From NCBI GenBank assembly GCA_009760855.2, contig WPIO01000063.1, positions 229,001 to 289,000 on the forward strand: a stretch of 60,000 nt of DNA, written 5' to 3'. The notes beneath the pieces are model-generated. The model had not been told where the DNA came from. It did not search any database and saw only the letters and a program-made list of their open reading frames with translations. Positions within the stretch are counted from its first letter, which is position 1; the number at the start of each line of letters is the position of its first letter. This DNA comes from Cristatella mucedo. Taxonomy: Eukaryota; Bryozoa; Phylactolaemata; Cristatellidae. This document shows positions 22,695 through 35,104 of this stretch, one piece after another. Made by a program: the position numbers and the translations under genes.

Positions 22695-22800
22695 AGCCAG
22701 TTTCGCGGCCATTGGTTTATAGGCCATGCCGGTCGTGGGTTTGAGCCCCATGCCGAATGTGGAGCTCGTGAATAGAGATGTTAGGGTGCTATACAAATAA
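22695..22800 (+). repeat. partial SINE family A copy
   Basis: Diverged head, B box gtgggtttgagcccc, tail gtgaatagagatgttagggt then gctatacaaataaa, leading into AT repeats. Confidence 0.75.
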
Positions 22801-22832
22801 AAATATATGCATTCATATACACATACCTCTGA

Positions 22833-24070
<1,238 letters not shown>

Positions 24071-24077
24071 CTATAGT

Positions 24078-24520
24078 TTATATGAAATTAAAGATGAAAG
24101 TGAGTGAGTCGTAGAAGTCAAGACAGGATGTAAAAAATGCCTGTCTAAGCAGGCCTAAATTTTGCAATGTTACACAGCTGAGAGTAGTCAGACTTGACTG
24201 TCTGAAGTTGTCATCTAGTGAAAGGTCACTTTTGAACAGGACACCCAGATTTCGTGCAGATGCTACACGAGATATTCGGGCCGAGCCCATTATCAGGGAT
24301 AGGTTTTCTAACTTCTATGGTAAACTTAGTTCGTGCATAACTAGTTATCTCCTGTTCGGTGTGAAACAACCCTTTTGCATCTTTGAATTTACCTGTCGAG
24401 TTACCCACGGGGCGGGGGCAAAGCCTAATTTGAGGCAGTATGAGAGCCAACAAGGACGGTAAGTTAAAAGACGTCCCGCTGTACATCCTGCAGGAGCTAC
24501 GTACCATATGTACTCCATAT
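24078..24520 (-). mobile_element. L2-like LINE relic
   Basis: Minus strand: IEVRKPIPDNGLGPNIS, then SRVASARNLGVLFKSDLSLDD, then SCLDFYDSL. These are in the order expected for the reverse transcriptase C-terminal region of L2-type LINEs, with a frameshift between the two halves. Confidence 0.7.
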
Positions 24521-24621
24521 GCGAGCTAAAAAGCTCGGTTTTGCTAGCCTGGTTGAGCTGCTACAAAGGAGTTTCTCATTTGGTATACAGGAAATAATGT
24601 GACCACCTGTCTTGTATTTAT

Positions 24622-24745
24622 TCAGCTGTGGGCGATCCTTAATTGCAGCTGCAAGCGACGGTGATAGCCGTAAAGACACTTTTGTCTCCAATCATACATC
24701 ATGCTACACAAAGAGGCTGTTAAATCAGCTAGTATTTTTATCTGG
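24622..24745 (+). repeat. SINE family B copy, head lost
   Basis: Starts at gtgggcgatccttaattg and carries the body gcaagcgacggtgatagccg and tail gaggctgttaaatcagctag. It is 5'-truncated before the B box. Confidence 0.85.
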
Positions 24746-27285
24746 TTGCGTGTGCCCCGGCTAATCGCTCTAATCGTTCATACTCTTGTGGAGTTCGTTT
24801 TTTGCCTTGTACTGGTAACATGGAGGCCTATGAGGCTGTAAAATTAACACTGTACTGTTCTGATCGTTCTGACTCTTTATTGCAGCACTCTGCTATCGTA
24901 TCCATACCTGTGTGCATCGATACAGCTTTTATGACTCCCATAACTATGCTTCGAGGTACTATCTGCATTTGAGCACACGATAGCAAGGTATCAGTTACAT
25001 GTAACGCAAGCATGCCTAATCACACCGGCCTCGAAATTCTGCCTGTACATTTGACTTCATGTCTCTTGTCACCTGCTCATAGACTTGACAACCGATGGTT
25101 GAAGAGATTCCTATTTTTTTTCTTCGTCGGTAACTTGTTCTAGAGGGTTTTCCACTTACTTTTAGGGCAATGCATTTTGATGATGATTTCTCTTAGCCCG
25201 GGTCCGGTTGTGCAACCGGTCCAGTAGATAACTCTATCGGTCTAATGCTGTCTTCACCCAACACAAAAAATTGGCAGTGTCACAAACGGCAGGTGACCTA
25301 GCAATACAATACAAATATAAGTATTTCCAAGCATACGAGCTGCTAGCCTCAGATCGGCTATGGTCTTTAATGCTGCCTACTAAGCAATGCATGTCTAACA
25401 TAGAGAAAATCTTTATGTGGCATAGCATGCCACCTTATCAACGAATGTATTCTGCAAGTATTCAAAGCAGACTATAACGCATGCTGACGAAGCCGCACGT
25501 CACCAGTCACTCTCGCGATTACGCGAGACTCGCTGCTCTTTCCGACAAGCAGCAGAAGCATTCTTGCCAGCGATCAGCAACCGCATGAAAGGCCAATGTC
25601 ATGATACTTAAACGTACTTAAGGCTTTGCATTGGTAGAATCTTATCCAACGTTCGGCTTACACGATGTAGTGGTACCATCCAAGCAAGCACTAAACCGGC
25701 GAAGATTCGCTGCCTGCTCGCACTGCACCGTTATCTTGCGGCCTCATTACGTCGGGAAGCTCCGGGGGTATGGAGTACGGTATCAAATCCAGCGTCTCGA
25801 AGTCACCTCCTAGGAAAAGTTATAAAGAACAGTCCGAGGTATCTTACACTGACGAATTACAAAGTCTTCATAAATCAGGCTCGGCATGCTGTCATGACAC
25901 AAATGCCATGTGCACAATGCGCTCTTACCAGTCACTCTTAGCGTCAGGCCGATTTGCGCAGGTTCCTGAGCACGTGCAGTGGCACTGGTAAAGCCTGCAT
26001 CACTGAGCTTAGTCTTGTCCTCTAGTGGCAGCTGCAGAGAAAACGGCAATCAAATACATACACTTATAAAATTGCATTCAATGACTGAATGCAAATCAGC
26101 CGTGCACATTCAAATGAAGCACTGTACATCGAAGGGCTGTTGGGCCGCCTTTTCTTCACACAAATCTTGCAGCACCCTGACGGCATATAGTGCGTGCATC
26201 CGTGAAACTAAATAAATAAATACTCGTCGTCCACTACATATTCTGGCCTAACTGACCGTGCTGGGAGAAGCATGTGCAGCCCTGCCCATAGCTAGCCCAT
26301 TACCTTTGAGCAGCCAAGGGAATGGATACTATCAAGTGCATTATTATTATTATGCTAGCAGTAATCAGGCAGGTCCACATACAAAGATAACCCACAACCT
26401 CACATATCATCGCACAGCTCAGTAACGTTGTACCTCAGTATTATTGCATTAGGCTACAGATAAAGGCATACCAATGGTACAGCTCAGTGACACAGCTCCC
26501 CGACATTGCTAAGTCAGGCTAGTTTTGATCCTCATAGCAGGACTACCATGCACACCAGATGAAAACTCTTGCTCACTCTCCTTGCCCACTTTTTTCCATT
26601 TTTGCACCTTTCTTTAATGTGCCATTTTTAACCGAGCAAATAGCATTCAACAGAATCCTTGCAACTACACTGCATGCCACGTGATCCAGCCTCCTCAACC
26701 AGGCTCTTCCTATTAAATGCCTAGCAAAGCCAGTTTCCTAAATCATTGAAACTAACATTATCCGTGCCTAGTATAAAACACCAAATTTTTGCAACACGAG
26801 TAAGCATCAATAGAGCTGTAACAGCAGCTGTCGAAGGGTGATGACCTAAGCTGAACTATCTCTGAGTAATTGTAGTAGAACGTTGCATAAATAGTCAACA
26901 ACGATTCTAGGAATCAAGCTTTGGACTATTTGACCCAATCGAGATATGCAAATGGACAAAACCATAGCTAAGGTGTGCATAGTGCTACAAAGTAAGGTAT
27001 CGAGCCAAACTAAAACACAAGGCAAGTCATTAATTTGAGCTGCCTCTACGAAATGCCACCATAATTGTTTCAAATTAACAGAATCTGGACTTAGCTCGGC
27101 TTCTAAACGACCTAGCTGAAGTCTCAAGCACTCGTGACGATAATATTTATAATGGGGCACTCTCTTACATCTACCATTATAGTGAACTGCATGCAGCTAC
27201 AGCGCTGCATAATTTAGAATTGGCTATTCAACGTAGCTGCAACACAGTAGCTGGAACAATAGCAGCCTATCAGACCTCCATATAA

Positions 27286-27287
<2 letters not shown>
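24746..27287. other. no gene recognised
   Basis: Mixed sequence where remaining elongin B exons were expected (minus strand) but could not be found. It holds a tiny LINE-tail remnant (caagtgcattattattatta at 26335-26354) and unsupported frames up to 104 codons. Confidence 0.35.

Positions 27288-27352
<65 letters not shown>
27288..27352. repeat. (CA)n microsatellite
   Basis: About 65 bp of CA repeat downstream (in gene direction) of elongin B exon 2. Confidence 0.98.
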
Positions 27353-27354
<2 letters not shown>

Positions 27355-27574
27355 GCATTCAGCAACAGAAGCTTGCAGTGGTTAGTGAAGGCAAAAGTTG
27401 GGTCAGAGGAAGCACACAGCGAAAGGGGGTGAGGATACCAAAAGAGCAAACTGTCGAATCTGGCCATGAGAAGCACCTTAAGAGAGCCCTCACCAGCACT
27501 CCCAGTGTGGTCCTAAGTTCTTGAGAGGAACTGCTTCTGCATAAAGTAGCCACACAGTTAATAAATTTCCTCAC

Positions 27575-27721
27575 CTCACTGCCCATGCGATAGAGCTTCA
27601 TGTCATCTGGCGAATGCTTCATTATTCCTTCTATCATACGCTTGAGATCATAGACTGTTGTGTCCTCCTTGGCATCTATAAAGATGGTCGTCTTCTTCCG
27701 ACGAATAGTCAGGAAAACGTC
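27575..27721 (-). CDS. ELOB: elongin B, exon 2 (N-terminal ubiquitin-like half)
   Basis: Encodes 49 residues starting [20 protein letters not shown] and containing [16 protein letters not shown], unmistakably the N-terminal part of elongin B. Elongin B is a ubiquitin-like subunit that pairs with elongin C in Elongin and in cullin-RING E3 ligases (nucleus and cytoplasm). Acceptor ctgtag|gac and donor gtgag|gtgagg both give phase 0. The expected continuation, beginning near the LLDDGKTL segment and including the PPELPDVMK motif, was not found to the left. Either it is very diverged, I missed it among the repeats, or the copy is truncated. Confidence 0.88.
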
Positions 27722-28022
27722 CTACAGCATCCATGGTGACTTGCAAGATAGGGTCGGTGCTAACGTAGTAAAATGCAGTAAAACTGGCGTTGGGGCACAC
27801 CAACAACAGCAAGCTCAGAGCAGCCGAAATTCTAACGTCTCGAGGGCCACCGCCGTCATCAGGATGGCAGCATGAAGACCTCTACTTGCTACGCCCGGCT
27901 CCTAAGCTACCTGGTTGCGGTCAGCTTTCTAAGAAAGCTTTCTTGTCACAACATTACCATGGCTATTACTTTCTCAGAGCATAAAAAAGTGAAACGCAGT
28001 TCGCGACAGAGAATCATTACTG

Positions 28023-28143
28023 TTGGCTACCGAATGCGTACCGAAAGCAGCTTAAGCTGTGAGTACGCTATAAAAAACTCTCCTGCGTAACAACTACATG
28101 GTCTTTATGACTTTGTGGAGTTACAGACGGAGATACATTACAT
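28023..28143 (+). repeat. 120-bp dispersed repeat, second copy
   Basis: From ttggctaccgaatgcgtacc to gacggagatacattacat. Same orientation and about 88% like 13803-13922. It lies in the first intron of elongin B. Confidence 0.8.
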
Positions 28144-28680
28144 TTGCGGCGCCGGCGCACTTTCGAGAGGCAATTCAATGTCAGCTTCGACCACGCAGCC
28201 GGTACGTAGAAATCTAGCGACGCGGCGACCGAGGCTCCCACCTAAGTATTACCGCAATGTAGGTGACCTAACGCAAAGTATTCGGCAATGTAGGCGACTT
28301 CACGCACAAAGACGATCAACGCGAGAGACGTACAGTGAGACAGTGCCCCAGGTTGGGCTCTGAGCAAGCATGCGATGAAAGGGTCCCACGCGACCGCCAG
28401 ACCAAAGCAGCTGAGCCAAAAGAAAATAAACCTGAGCGTACAAACAGCCTTTGAAAGTCCGAGCGACTCAAGAGATTCACTAGCCCCGGCACAAGCCTGC
28501 GGCCGGCCGGAAACCAATTAGGGAGCGCTCAACTAAGCAGGCCAACTTCAACCTCACATAGCTGGCACAGCTGCTGAACTGGCTACTGAATAATTAGGCG
28601 ACCGGCAGTGCTTCACAGATATAGCGTGTTTTTCTGTAAGGACAGCTGCAGGCGCAAAGCGAAGCTGTAACGCAACTCAC

Positions 28681-28683
28681 CAT
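28681..28683 (-). CDS. ELOB: elongin B, start-codon-only coding part of exon 1
   Basis: An ATG immediately followed by a consensus donor (ATG|gtgagt, donor at 28675-28680). It is phase 0 and so joins exactly to the Asp codon of exon 2, restoring the conserved Met-Asp-Val-Phe start. Adenine at -3 is favourable for initiation. The intron (27722-28680) contains a 120-bp dispersed repeat. Confidence 0.75.
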
Positions 28684-28740
28684 GATTCTCCCAAAGGTAG
28701 CTATAGGAGATGAATTGGAGAAGCTGTGATTGGACGCAGC

Positions 28741-28788
28741 ATTTATATCCGGATATGAGAAGAGCCGGATGCAAACTGTATGACGTCA
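28741..28788 (-). promoter_or_regulatory. elongin B core promoter: CRE palindrome and TATA-like box
   Basis: A perfect TGACGTCA (28781-28788) and a TATAAAT (28741-28747, minus strand) lie 60-110 bases upstream of the start codon, with CCAAT just downstream of the TATA-like box. With the usual 25-30 base spacing, transcription would start near 28715 and the 5' leader would be only about 30 bases. Inferred from motifs alone. Confidence 0.5.
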
Positions 28789-28917
28789 CAGTCCGCGGGG
28801 CCGTAATTACCAGGATGCAAGTCATGTAAGCCCATAAAGTGACGCGCGAAAACCATCATATGTCATGCAATTCAAAGCATATTTTCAGCCCATCAAACAC
28901 TTGGAAGTGGCTCACAG

Positions 28918-28970
28918 CAGCCGCCGCCGTCGCCATTCTTAGAGTGTACGCCACAGCTGCCGCCATCTTT
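28918..28970 (-). promoter_or_regulatory. YY1-like motifs upstream of elongin B
   Basis: The minus strand reads aaagatggcggc (28959-28970), matching the YY1 consensus, and a second looser match aagaatggcgacggcggc (about 28921-28940). YY1 sites commonly sit at or near transcription starts of housekeeping genes. Confidence 0.4.
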
Positions 28971-29044
28971 CATGTGCCCGTAGCCTGGCCTTCCCCAACT
29001 CGTTCACAAACACTCCTGGCACCACAGCCGCCATAATTACTATG

Positions 29045-30230
29045 GATTAATATTATTGTAATAATAAGAGATCATACTTACTTATACCAGCATTCTAGAG
29101 AATGAACACATCAACACATTCGTGACCCACCGGTTGATAAAAATTATAGTTAGTTAAACGCACTTAAACGAGCCCAGGTATACATGCACATCATACCGGA
29201 AAAAGAAAACAGAAAATTTCACTGGGGAAAGAAAATCGGAATGGAAAAGATTAAATTTACGGTAGTGACCGTAGCCAGAAGTGAGTCCAGACTTTCGGTG
29301 CATCTTAGGTGAAGGCTCGACCACATTCGATTTCAATTTTGTTCGAAGGCATGCTTCCCATAAATTGAGTTTCTCGAGGTATTCGTATGAGTAAGTACGG
29401 ACACGTGGCAAATTTTTTTGAAGCGTTAATATTTTCTCGGTAACGAGTTGGCCTCTGAAAGCTGCATTGAAATTAATACTATATCCGGTACGGAGGAGGC
29501 ATTTTCAGCTAAGCTATTCCTCGAGATGCATACTCAGTTTCTCTTGGCTGAATGCTTTTATGCAGTGGAATGCTATGAGAGCTCCTGTTTCTTCTGCCGC
29601 GGGCTAAGACTGTGAAGCTATGGTACGGGCATGGCAGGAGGGTTGTAGGGAGTGATTACGCTTGCACCTCTTCACTTTCCCTAATGTAGGCGTGTGGAGA
29701 CATAAACGCACATTCTCCCATTATAATTTCTCTGTGGTTCTAAGAACTCGGCAGCAAAGAGCATGGGGCTAACATCACGAACGTGTAGCAGCTAGGTTTG
29801 CTGCGGAAAGTCCAGATGGAGATTTTAAGAAGTTCTCTCGATCATTCCAGGGTTTCATGTTTATTGTACATCTCGAGTTACTCAAGAAATATTTACACAG
29901 TAAAGTACGTAAGCAGGTGTCAACTCTACTGCGCCGCTATGTAAAACGCGCAAAAGTTCAGCAACTGACTTCCGTATAGCAAAGCTGGAATTCTTAATAA
30001 CGCTCTCTTGGTGCTGTGTTGCCGCAGCTCACCTTCTACAAGCGTCCTTCGAATGAGAGCAGCTCACCTCTTTCGATGACTTGGCTCACTTGGGAACTTG
30101 GAGCATGAAAATTCCCAGCATTGCGGGCTTAGGCTAGGATACAGCATGAGCATAGGCTTACTTAACTAGCTGTGCTACCTCAACGCAGCAGTCATGTCTG
30201 GCCACTTGTCAGGTGTCCAAAAGGCAATAC
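29045..30230. other. no gene recognised
   Basis: AT-rich sequence; one 85-codon minus frame (29154-29411) with no identifiable product. Confidence 0.35.
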
Positions 30231-30236
30231 TGTCCA

Positions 30237-30316
30237 GAAATGAGCAGGCAATTTTTTTTTATGAATTGTGATAACCCAAAGAAATGAGCAGGCAATTTGT
30301 ATAAATTGTGATAACC
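30237..30316 (+). repeat. short tandem duplication (about 40 bp)
   Basis: The block gaaatgagcaggcaattt, then aattgtgataacc, occurs twice in tandem, the first copy with an expanded T run. Confidence 0.85.
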
Positions 30317-30394
30317 ACAGCTTGAACCTGGCTGGAGTTCATGCGGAAAGTCCAGATTCCGCCGTAATTACCATTTTGGAACAATAGAGCGCAC

Positions 30395-31625
30395 CTACTT
30401 ATTCTTTTCAACATCAACTCTGAGGTGGGAAGAACTGAAGAAAGTCTTAGCCATCACTGTCAAACATGACTCTGCAACAAGGTGGAGTGCACGAGTGGAG
30501 GCTGTGAAGGCTATCAGTGATTGACTGAACAGCATTGTAGGTCTTTTGGAGCCATTGCTCTAGGACACAAGTAGAACAGTTGAAACAAGAAGTGAAGCTG
30601 GCAATCTCCTATACTGTATTTTGAACTTCAACTTTTTGGCTCTGTTGTCATTTGGTACAGCATTGAAAGGAGGATTGGCCGCATTCATTCGCCGAGCTGG
30701 TTTGGTCTAGCGGTTAAGGTGCTCGCCCCGACCAAGGTCCGACTGAGGTCGTGGGCTCGAGCCCCGAGGCATATGTAAAGCGCCTGAATAGAGATTAAGA
30801 TCTCTTGGGGCGGTATATAAATGAATTATATTTAATATATATTTATTCAGAAAAGACTGTAGATCTAAAAATGAACTTCAAAGACGCCTCTTATGATTTC
30901 CCTCATTTAAGATCGAGTTGCCAAGACTTCTAGGAGACATGTGCCAGGAATTACTACTAGATGTCAAAAGGAGACGTGGATTGTGGGGAGTAGCAGTTGA
31001 ACGAAGAATCCGCCGAAGGACACATATGCCTAGAGAACTCTCTCAAGATGTTGGTCTCTTGGCAGAGGAGGAGATTTCAAGAATCATGAAGGACAGCATA
31101 GACTTCTCTGGCAAGAAATTACAACTAGTTTTAACCGACTCACAGATCTTGATGCCAAATTTGGTTTCTTGTTGGAAGTTGAGAAGCTTTAGAGGACACT
31201 TGACTAAACAAAACTCGCAAGCACTGTCTAGATCGTGGAGATTTCTATTGTTCAGACGTTGATGGAACAGAGCTGTACAACGAAATATGTGACTGCAAAA
31301 GGCTGCTTGTTACACGTCACGACTCGGAGCTAAAGACTCCACTCGAAGTCACGTCTTTTATTATCACTTACGGAGAAGATATGTTTCCTAATTTGAGAGT
31401 TTCCTTGCAAGTTCTTCTCACCATAACTGTAACAGTTGCCAGTTGCGAACGTTCCTTCACCAAGCTGAAGATAATCTTGTCTTATTTGAGAGCATCAATG
31501 GGGCAAGATTGAATCTCCGATTTTTACTTGTTAAGCATAGAGAAATGAACCCTGAAAAGTACTGACTTTCAAACTGTAATAGACTAATTTGCCTCGTTCA
31601 AGGCCAGAAAAATGCACTTACGATA
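30395..31625 (+). pseudogene. hAT-family transposase relic (ZMYM1-like)
   Basis: Read with frameshifts, the order is: LRWEELKKVLAITVKHDSATRWSARVEAVK, then ETRSEAG, then (after a SINE) DVGLLAEEEISRIMK, then DLDAKFGFLLEVE, then FPNLRVSLQVLLTITVTVASCERSFTKLK and SFKARKMHL. The SCERSFSKLKLIKSYLRS block is the hAT C-terminal dimerisation region, and the overall order matches ZMYM1-like transposase proteins. Numerous stops make it inactive. It is split by a family A SINE at 30691-30840. Confidence 0.85.
30691..30840 (+). repeat. SINE family A inserted in the hAT relic
   Basis: Full head (gccgagctggtttggtctag, cggttaaggtgctcgcccc), B box gtgggctcgagcccc and tail. It is flanked by a likely 8-bp target duplication: attcattc (30683-30690) and atttattc (30841-30848), 7 of 8 identical. 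Confidence 0.92.
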
Positions 31626-31629
31626 AAGC

Positions 31630-33425
31630 TGTGATAACTACCTTTTTTACCCGTACTAAAGTTAATCAAACTTTCTCGGTTCGATGTGACTACTAGAGTG
31701 TCTTCTTTGCATTTTTTCTCTTTGGAGGAGCTATTTTGCAGCAATTTTTGACAAGAGGAGGGGGCACCATTTATCTCCGCTTTGTCCTCGGGCACCAAAA
31801 TGTTCACTTCGCCTCTGCCATACGCCGACCAGATCGACCAGCTCTTGCAAAAAGTCGGGCGACACGAATACACATCGCGCCGTTCGTCCGTTTCTCGCAG
31901 GCCTGCTCTTTGTTGTGGCTATTGAAATAATCTGTCTCCAGTTCATGGTCAGTAGCCACGCTCAAAGTTCTCAATTGCGGAGCATTGAAATATACCGCTG
32001 CAGCACGCATCAATTAATTCAGCTGTGCTGTTATCCGCCCTTTCCTTTCACGCGAATCGCAGTGGGCCGTTGGGATATTTCCCGATTAGTCGTCCTAGAG
32101 CCTCTCTTCCGTCTACCTTCGTCTCGTCTTGGCCACGACGTATGGCAATAATAGCTTAGACTTCACCCTGTAGCCAAAGGCTTAGGCAGGGGTCCGGGCG
32201 GGACATGGCTCCCTTTAGAATCGTGCATGCTATCTCTTTGCCTTCCTCCCTTCCCACAGCTCCTTTCTATGGCAGTTTAAAAAGTATTTCAATATTTTTT
32301 AGAATGCATTTATTATATATTTTTATTTTATATATATATATATATTTTATAAGGTATTTCAGGCTGGGTTTAGAAGGTATTTCTCCGTATTTTCTTCCTG
32401 CCTTTTCTCTTCCCATATGCTTTAGGACGCTCGAGCGAGCAAGGAAGGCTTCCTTCTCTTTCCCTACATGCTCCTTCCAATGAGGCATGATGGAAGCTAG
32501 CATTGATTTGGGAAAATTCATGTCAGATGAGCGCAATATAATTGCAACCATTACAACCGATAGTAAGTGGCTACTCGGGAATGTTGTTGGTATGTTATTG
32601 CATGCACTGTCAGTCAGACTTCGATGGATGCTATAATGGATGGATGCTATATGGGCTTTCGAGCGCGCGCGGCGTAGCTACGTTTTTGTTTTTGGAGAAA
32701 GCGAGCCTTCATAAGCTTTTCACAAGGTCAATGCTTTCTCTTCGAAATCTGTTGGAAAGACCACTTCACCTCCATAACACGTTTTTGCTAATTTGACAAC
32801 TATTATTGTTATCTTAACTACTTTCTCAACTTTAATTGAGCTTTAGTAACGTTGGAGAAACCTAGAGCTCAATGCCGAAGTGACACGCCACCCAGAAGAG
32901 TGTTTGATACACAAGAAAGAAGTTCGTATTCCATTGGTGAGTCAGGAGCAGGTCGCCGTCTGCGCGCCTCTCGGGTGGCCTCTTTTGACTGGCCGCTTGA
33001 AAAAGAAGTAGCTCACTGATAATTCTAAAAATGTAATTTCCTTCATTAAAAAAGGCCGTAACCTGCGTACCGAAGGCGGTGGGTTAGCTGACCTTGTTAT
33101 TTTCTCCTAGAAAAATGGCGGTCCCCTCTCGAGACGCACCTTGAATCTTCTACTCTAACTCGCCACTACAGTAGCTACGTACATACTTCATATCGAATAG
33201 CTTTACTATTTAATTCATTGGGCCGGCAGTCCTCCCTGCAGTCATAGTGGCCACCCAAGAGACCCGCCGGGCTTTCAGGGGGTGGGGCTAAAAGTTCAAT
33301 GCAGTTCATTGGGCCCAATTTCATGCAAAAGTAGCCAACAACGATCTGGCTAAATGTTAATATATTTAGGGCTAGTAATGTCACATACCCGCTCGCGATG
33401 GTTTCAGTGCTTGCCGACACCGGAT
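31630..33425. other. no gene recognised
   Basis: Contains an AT stretch (32330-32345) and several open frames of 70-95 codons on both strands, none recognisable and none with strong splice signals. Confidence 0.35.
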
Positions 33426-33429
33426 AAAT

Positions 33430-33797
33430 ACAGGTGATCCCTGAATCTTTAATTCACATCTAAACCACTCGTAAATACGCTCCCAAAGCCTGGAACTCAC
33501 TCCCGACATCTCCTGACTTGACCAGATTTACAAAGAAGCTAAAAATGTATCTATTTATCACATCACCATCCCAGGGATTCGTCCTTTATGTGCATATGCG
33601 TGCTGACACTGCTTGCTGCCACTAACAATACTTGCATGCTGAACCAGTGCATGTCACCATTGACCATATTATTCTCTGCTGTTTATTGAACGTACAACCT
33701 CTAACCATTCGATCGTGCTTCCTTTAAAGCAAATGTAAAGTGCTTATGAAGAGATTGAGTTCTCTGATGGTGCTATTTTTAATTTATTATTATTCGA
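33430..33797 (+). mobile_element. L2-like LINE, 3' end
   Basis: Encodes the terminal part (tccctgacttgaccagattt region) and carries the untranslated tail gcaaatgtaaagtgct, gagattgagttctctgatgg, ending in attattatt. It closely parallels 34620-34935 and 59560-59841. Confidence 0.8.
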
Positions 33798-33829
33798 TGC
33801 AGTGCTAATATAGGCAGGTATGCCAATGG

Positions 33830-34935
33830 TAGCGGGACAGGGAGGATCCCACGAATAAACTATCAATAAACAACTTTGATTTGATCCCTCCCAGCCTTCG
33901 AGCACCTCGAATTCTCTCAACTCCCTTTCAGCATGTATTGATGACATCCGCACATGGATGGCAGTACATTTTCTTAAATTAAATGATAATAAAACCGACT
34001 TACTAGTTATGGGCAAACCAGGTGTGATTCAAAAATTGGAAAGGCTAACGTTCAAAATGCCAGCATATCTCCTGTTGAATCTGCACGAAATCTACGTGTC
34101 ATGTTCCAAAATGACATTTCGTTAGACAGACACATCAGCTCCACAATCAAGTCTGCCTACTTTCAGCTGCAGAACCTTGCCAAAATTCGGGCTTGTTTAG
34201 ATAAGGCTATCACGTCCAAGTTGGTCCGTGCATTTGCGACATCCCGTCTTGACTTCTAAATCACTGCTTGCTAGCCTACCGGTATGTGCAATCGGGCACT
34301 TACAGCTGGTGCAAAATTCTGCAGCCAGGCTTGTCTGTCGTGAGCGTCGCAGTTGCCACATCACACCACTTCTCGCCGACCAGCACTGGCTACCAGTCAA
34401 GCAACGGATCGACTTCAAGGTTCTGTCGCTCACTTTTAGGTTCCTCTATTCTTTGGCTCCAGCCTCCTATCAGACCTATTCGCCCAACCAGGCCAAGCAT
34501 TGCACCACCGGCTTTTCGAAATCCAACAGTTTACCAATACCTCGTACAAACCTCAAATTCTTTGGAGACGGTGCATTCTGTTCGTATTCTCCCAAAGCCT
34601 GAAACTCACTCCTGACTTTCGTCAGAACATCCCCTGACCTGACCACAATTAAAAAGAATTTAAAAACACACCTATTTATGACAGCATTTAATGGGTCCCT
34701 GCGATTCGTCCTTCATGTGCTTATGCGTGCTGTCACTGTGCATGCTGCTACTAACCACACTTGCATGCTGACTATGTGCATGTCACCCCTAATTATGTTA
34801 TTCGTGAGTTTATCAAGCATGATACCCCTCACCATTCGACCTTTGTTCCCTTTGCAGCAAATGTAAAGCGCCTAGAAAGAGATTGAGTTCTCTGAGGGCA
34901 CTTTATCAAGTGCATTATTATTATGATTAAATGCG
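33830..34935 (+). mobile_element. L2-like LINE relic, best copy in window
   Basis: Frames give SARNLRVMFQNDISLDRHIS, then STIKSAYFQLQNLAKIRACL, then QNSAARLVCRERRSCHITPL, then LADQHWLPVKQRIDFKVLSL, then LNFKFFGDGAF-like and a KLKTHLFM-like C-terminal string. This is the standard order for the end of L2-type ORF2. The 3' tail is aatgtaaagcgcctagaaag, agattgagttctctgagggc, then attattatta. Several frameshifts. Confidence 0.85.
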
Positions 34936-34959
34936 ATGCACTGCGATACGCTGCGATAA

Positions 34960-35100
34960 AATCGTCATCTGATTAAACAGCCTCATTAATTGCGGCAGAA
35001 GAGCCTTAGCGGCTATTACCACCGCTTTTGGCGGGCAACAAAAGATCACCCATTGCAGGACTCGAACCCTCTACATGGGTAGTGAAGGGCGATCACCGGG
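34960..35100 (-). repeat. SINE family B copy
   Basis: Minus strand: B box gggttcgagtcctgcaat, body aagcggtggtaatagccgct, tail gaggctgtttaatcagatga. Inserted directly downstream of the LINE relic. Confidence 0.87.
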
Positions 35101-35104
35101 ACAA

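Noticed and set aside
26846-27160. 104-codon minus-strand frame as the next elongin B exon
   Set aside because: Its translation does not match the conserved C-terminal half of elongin B.
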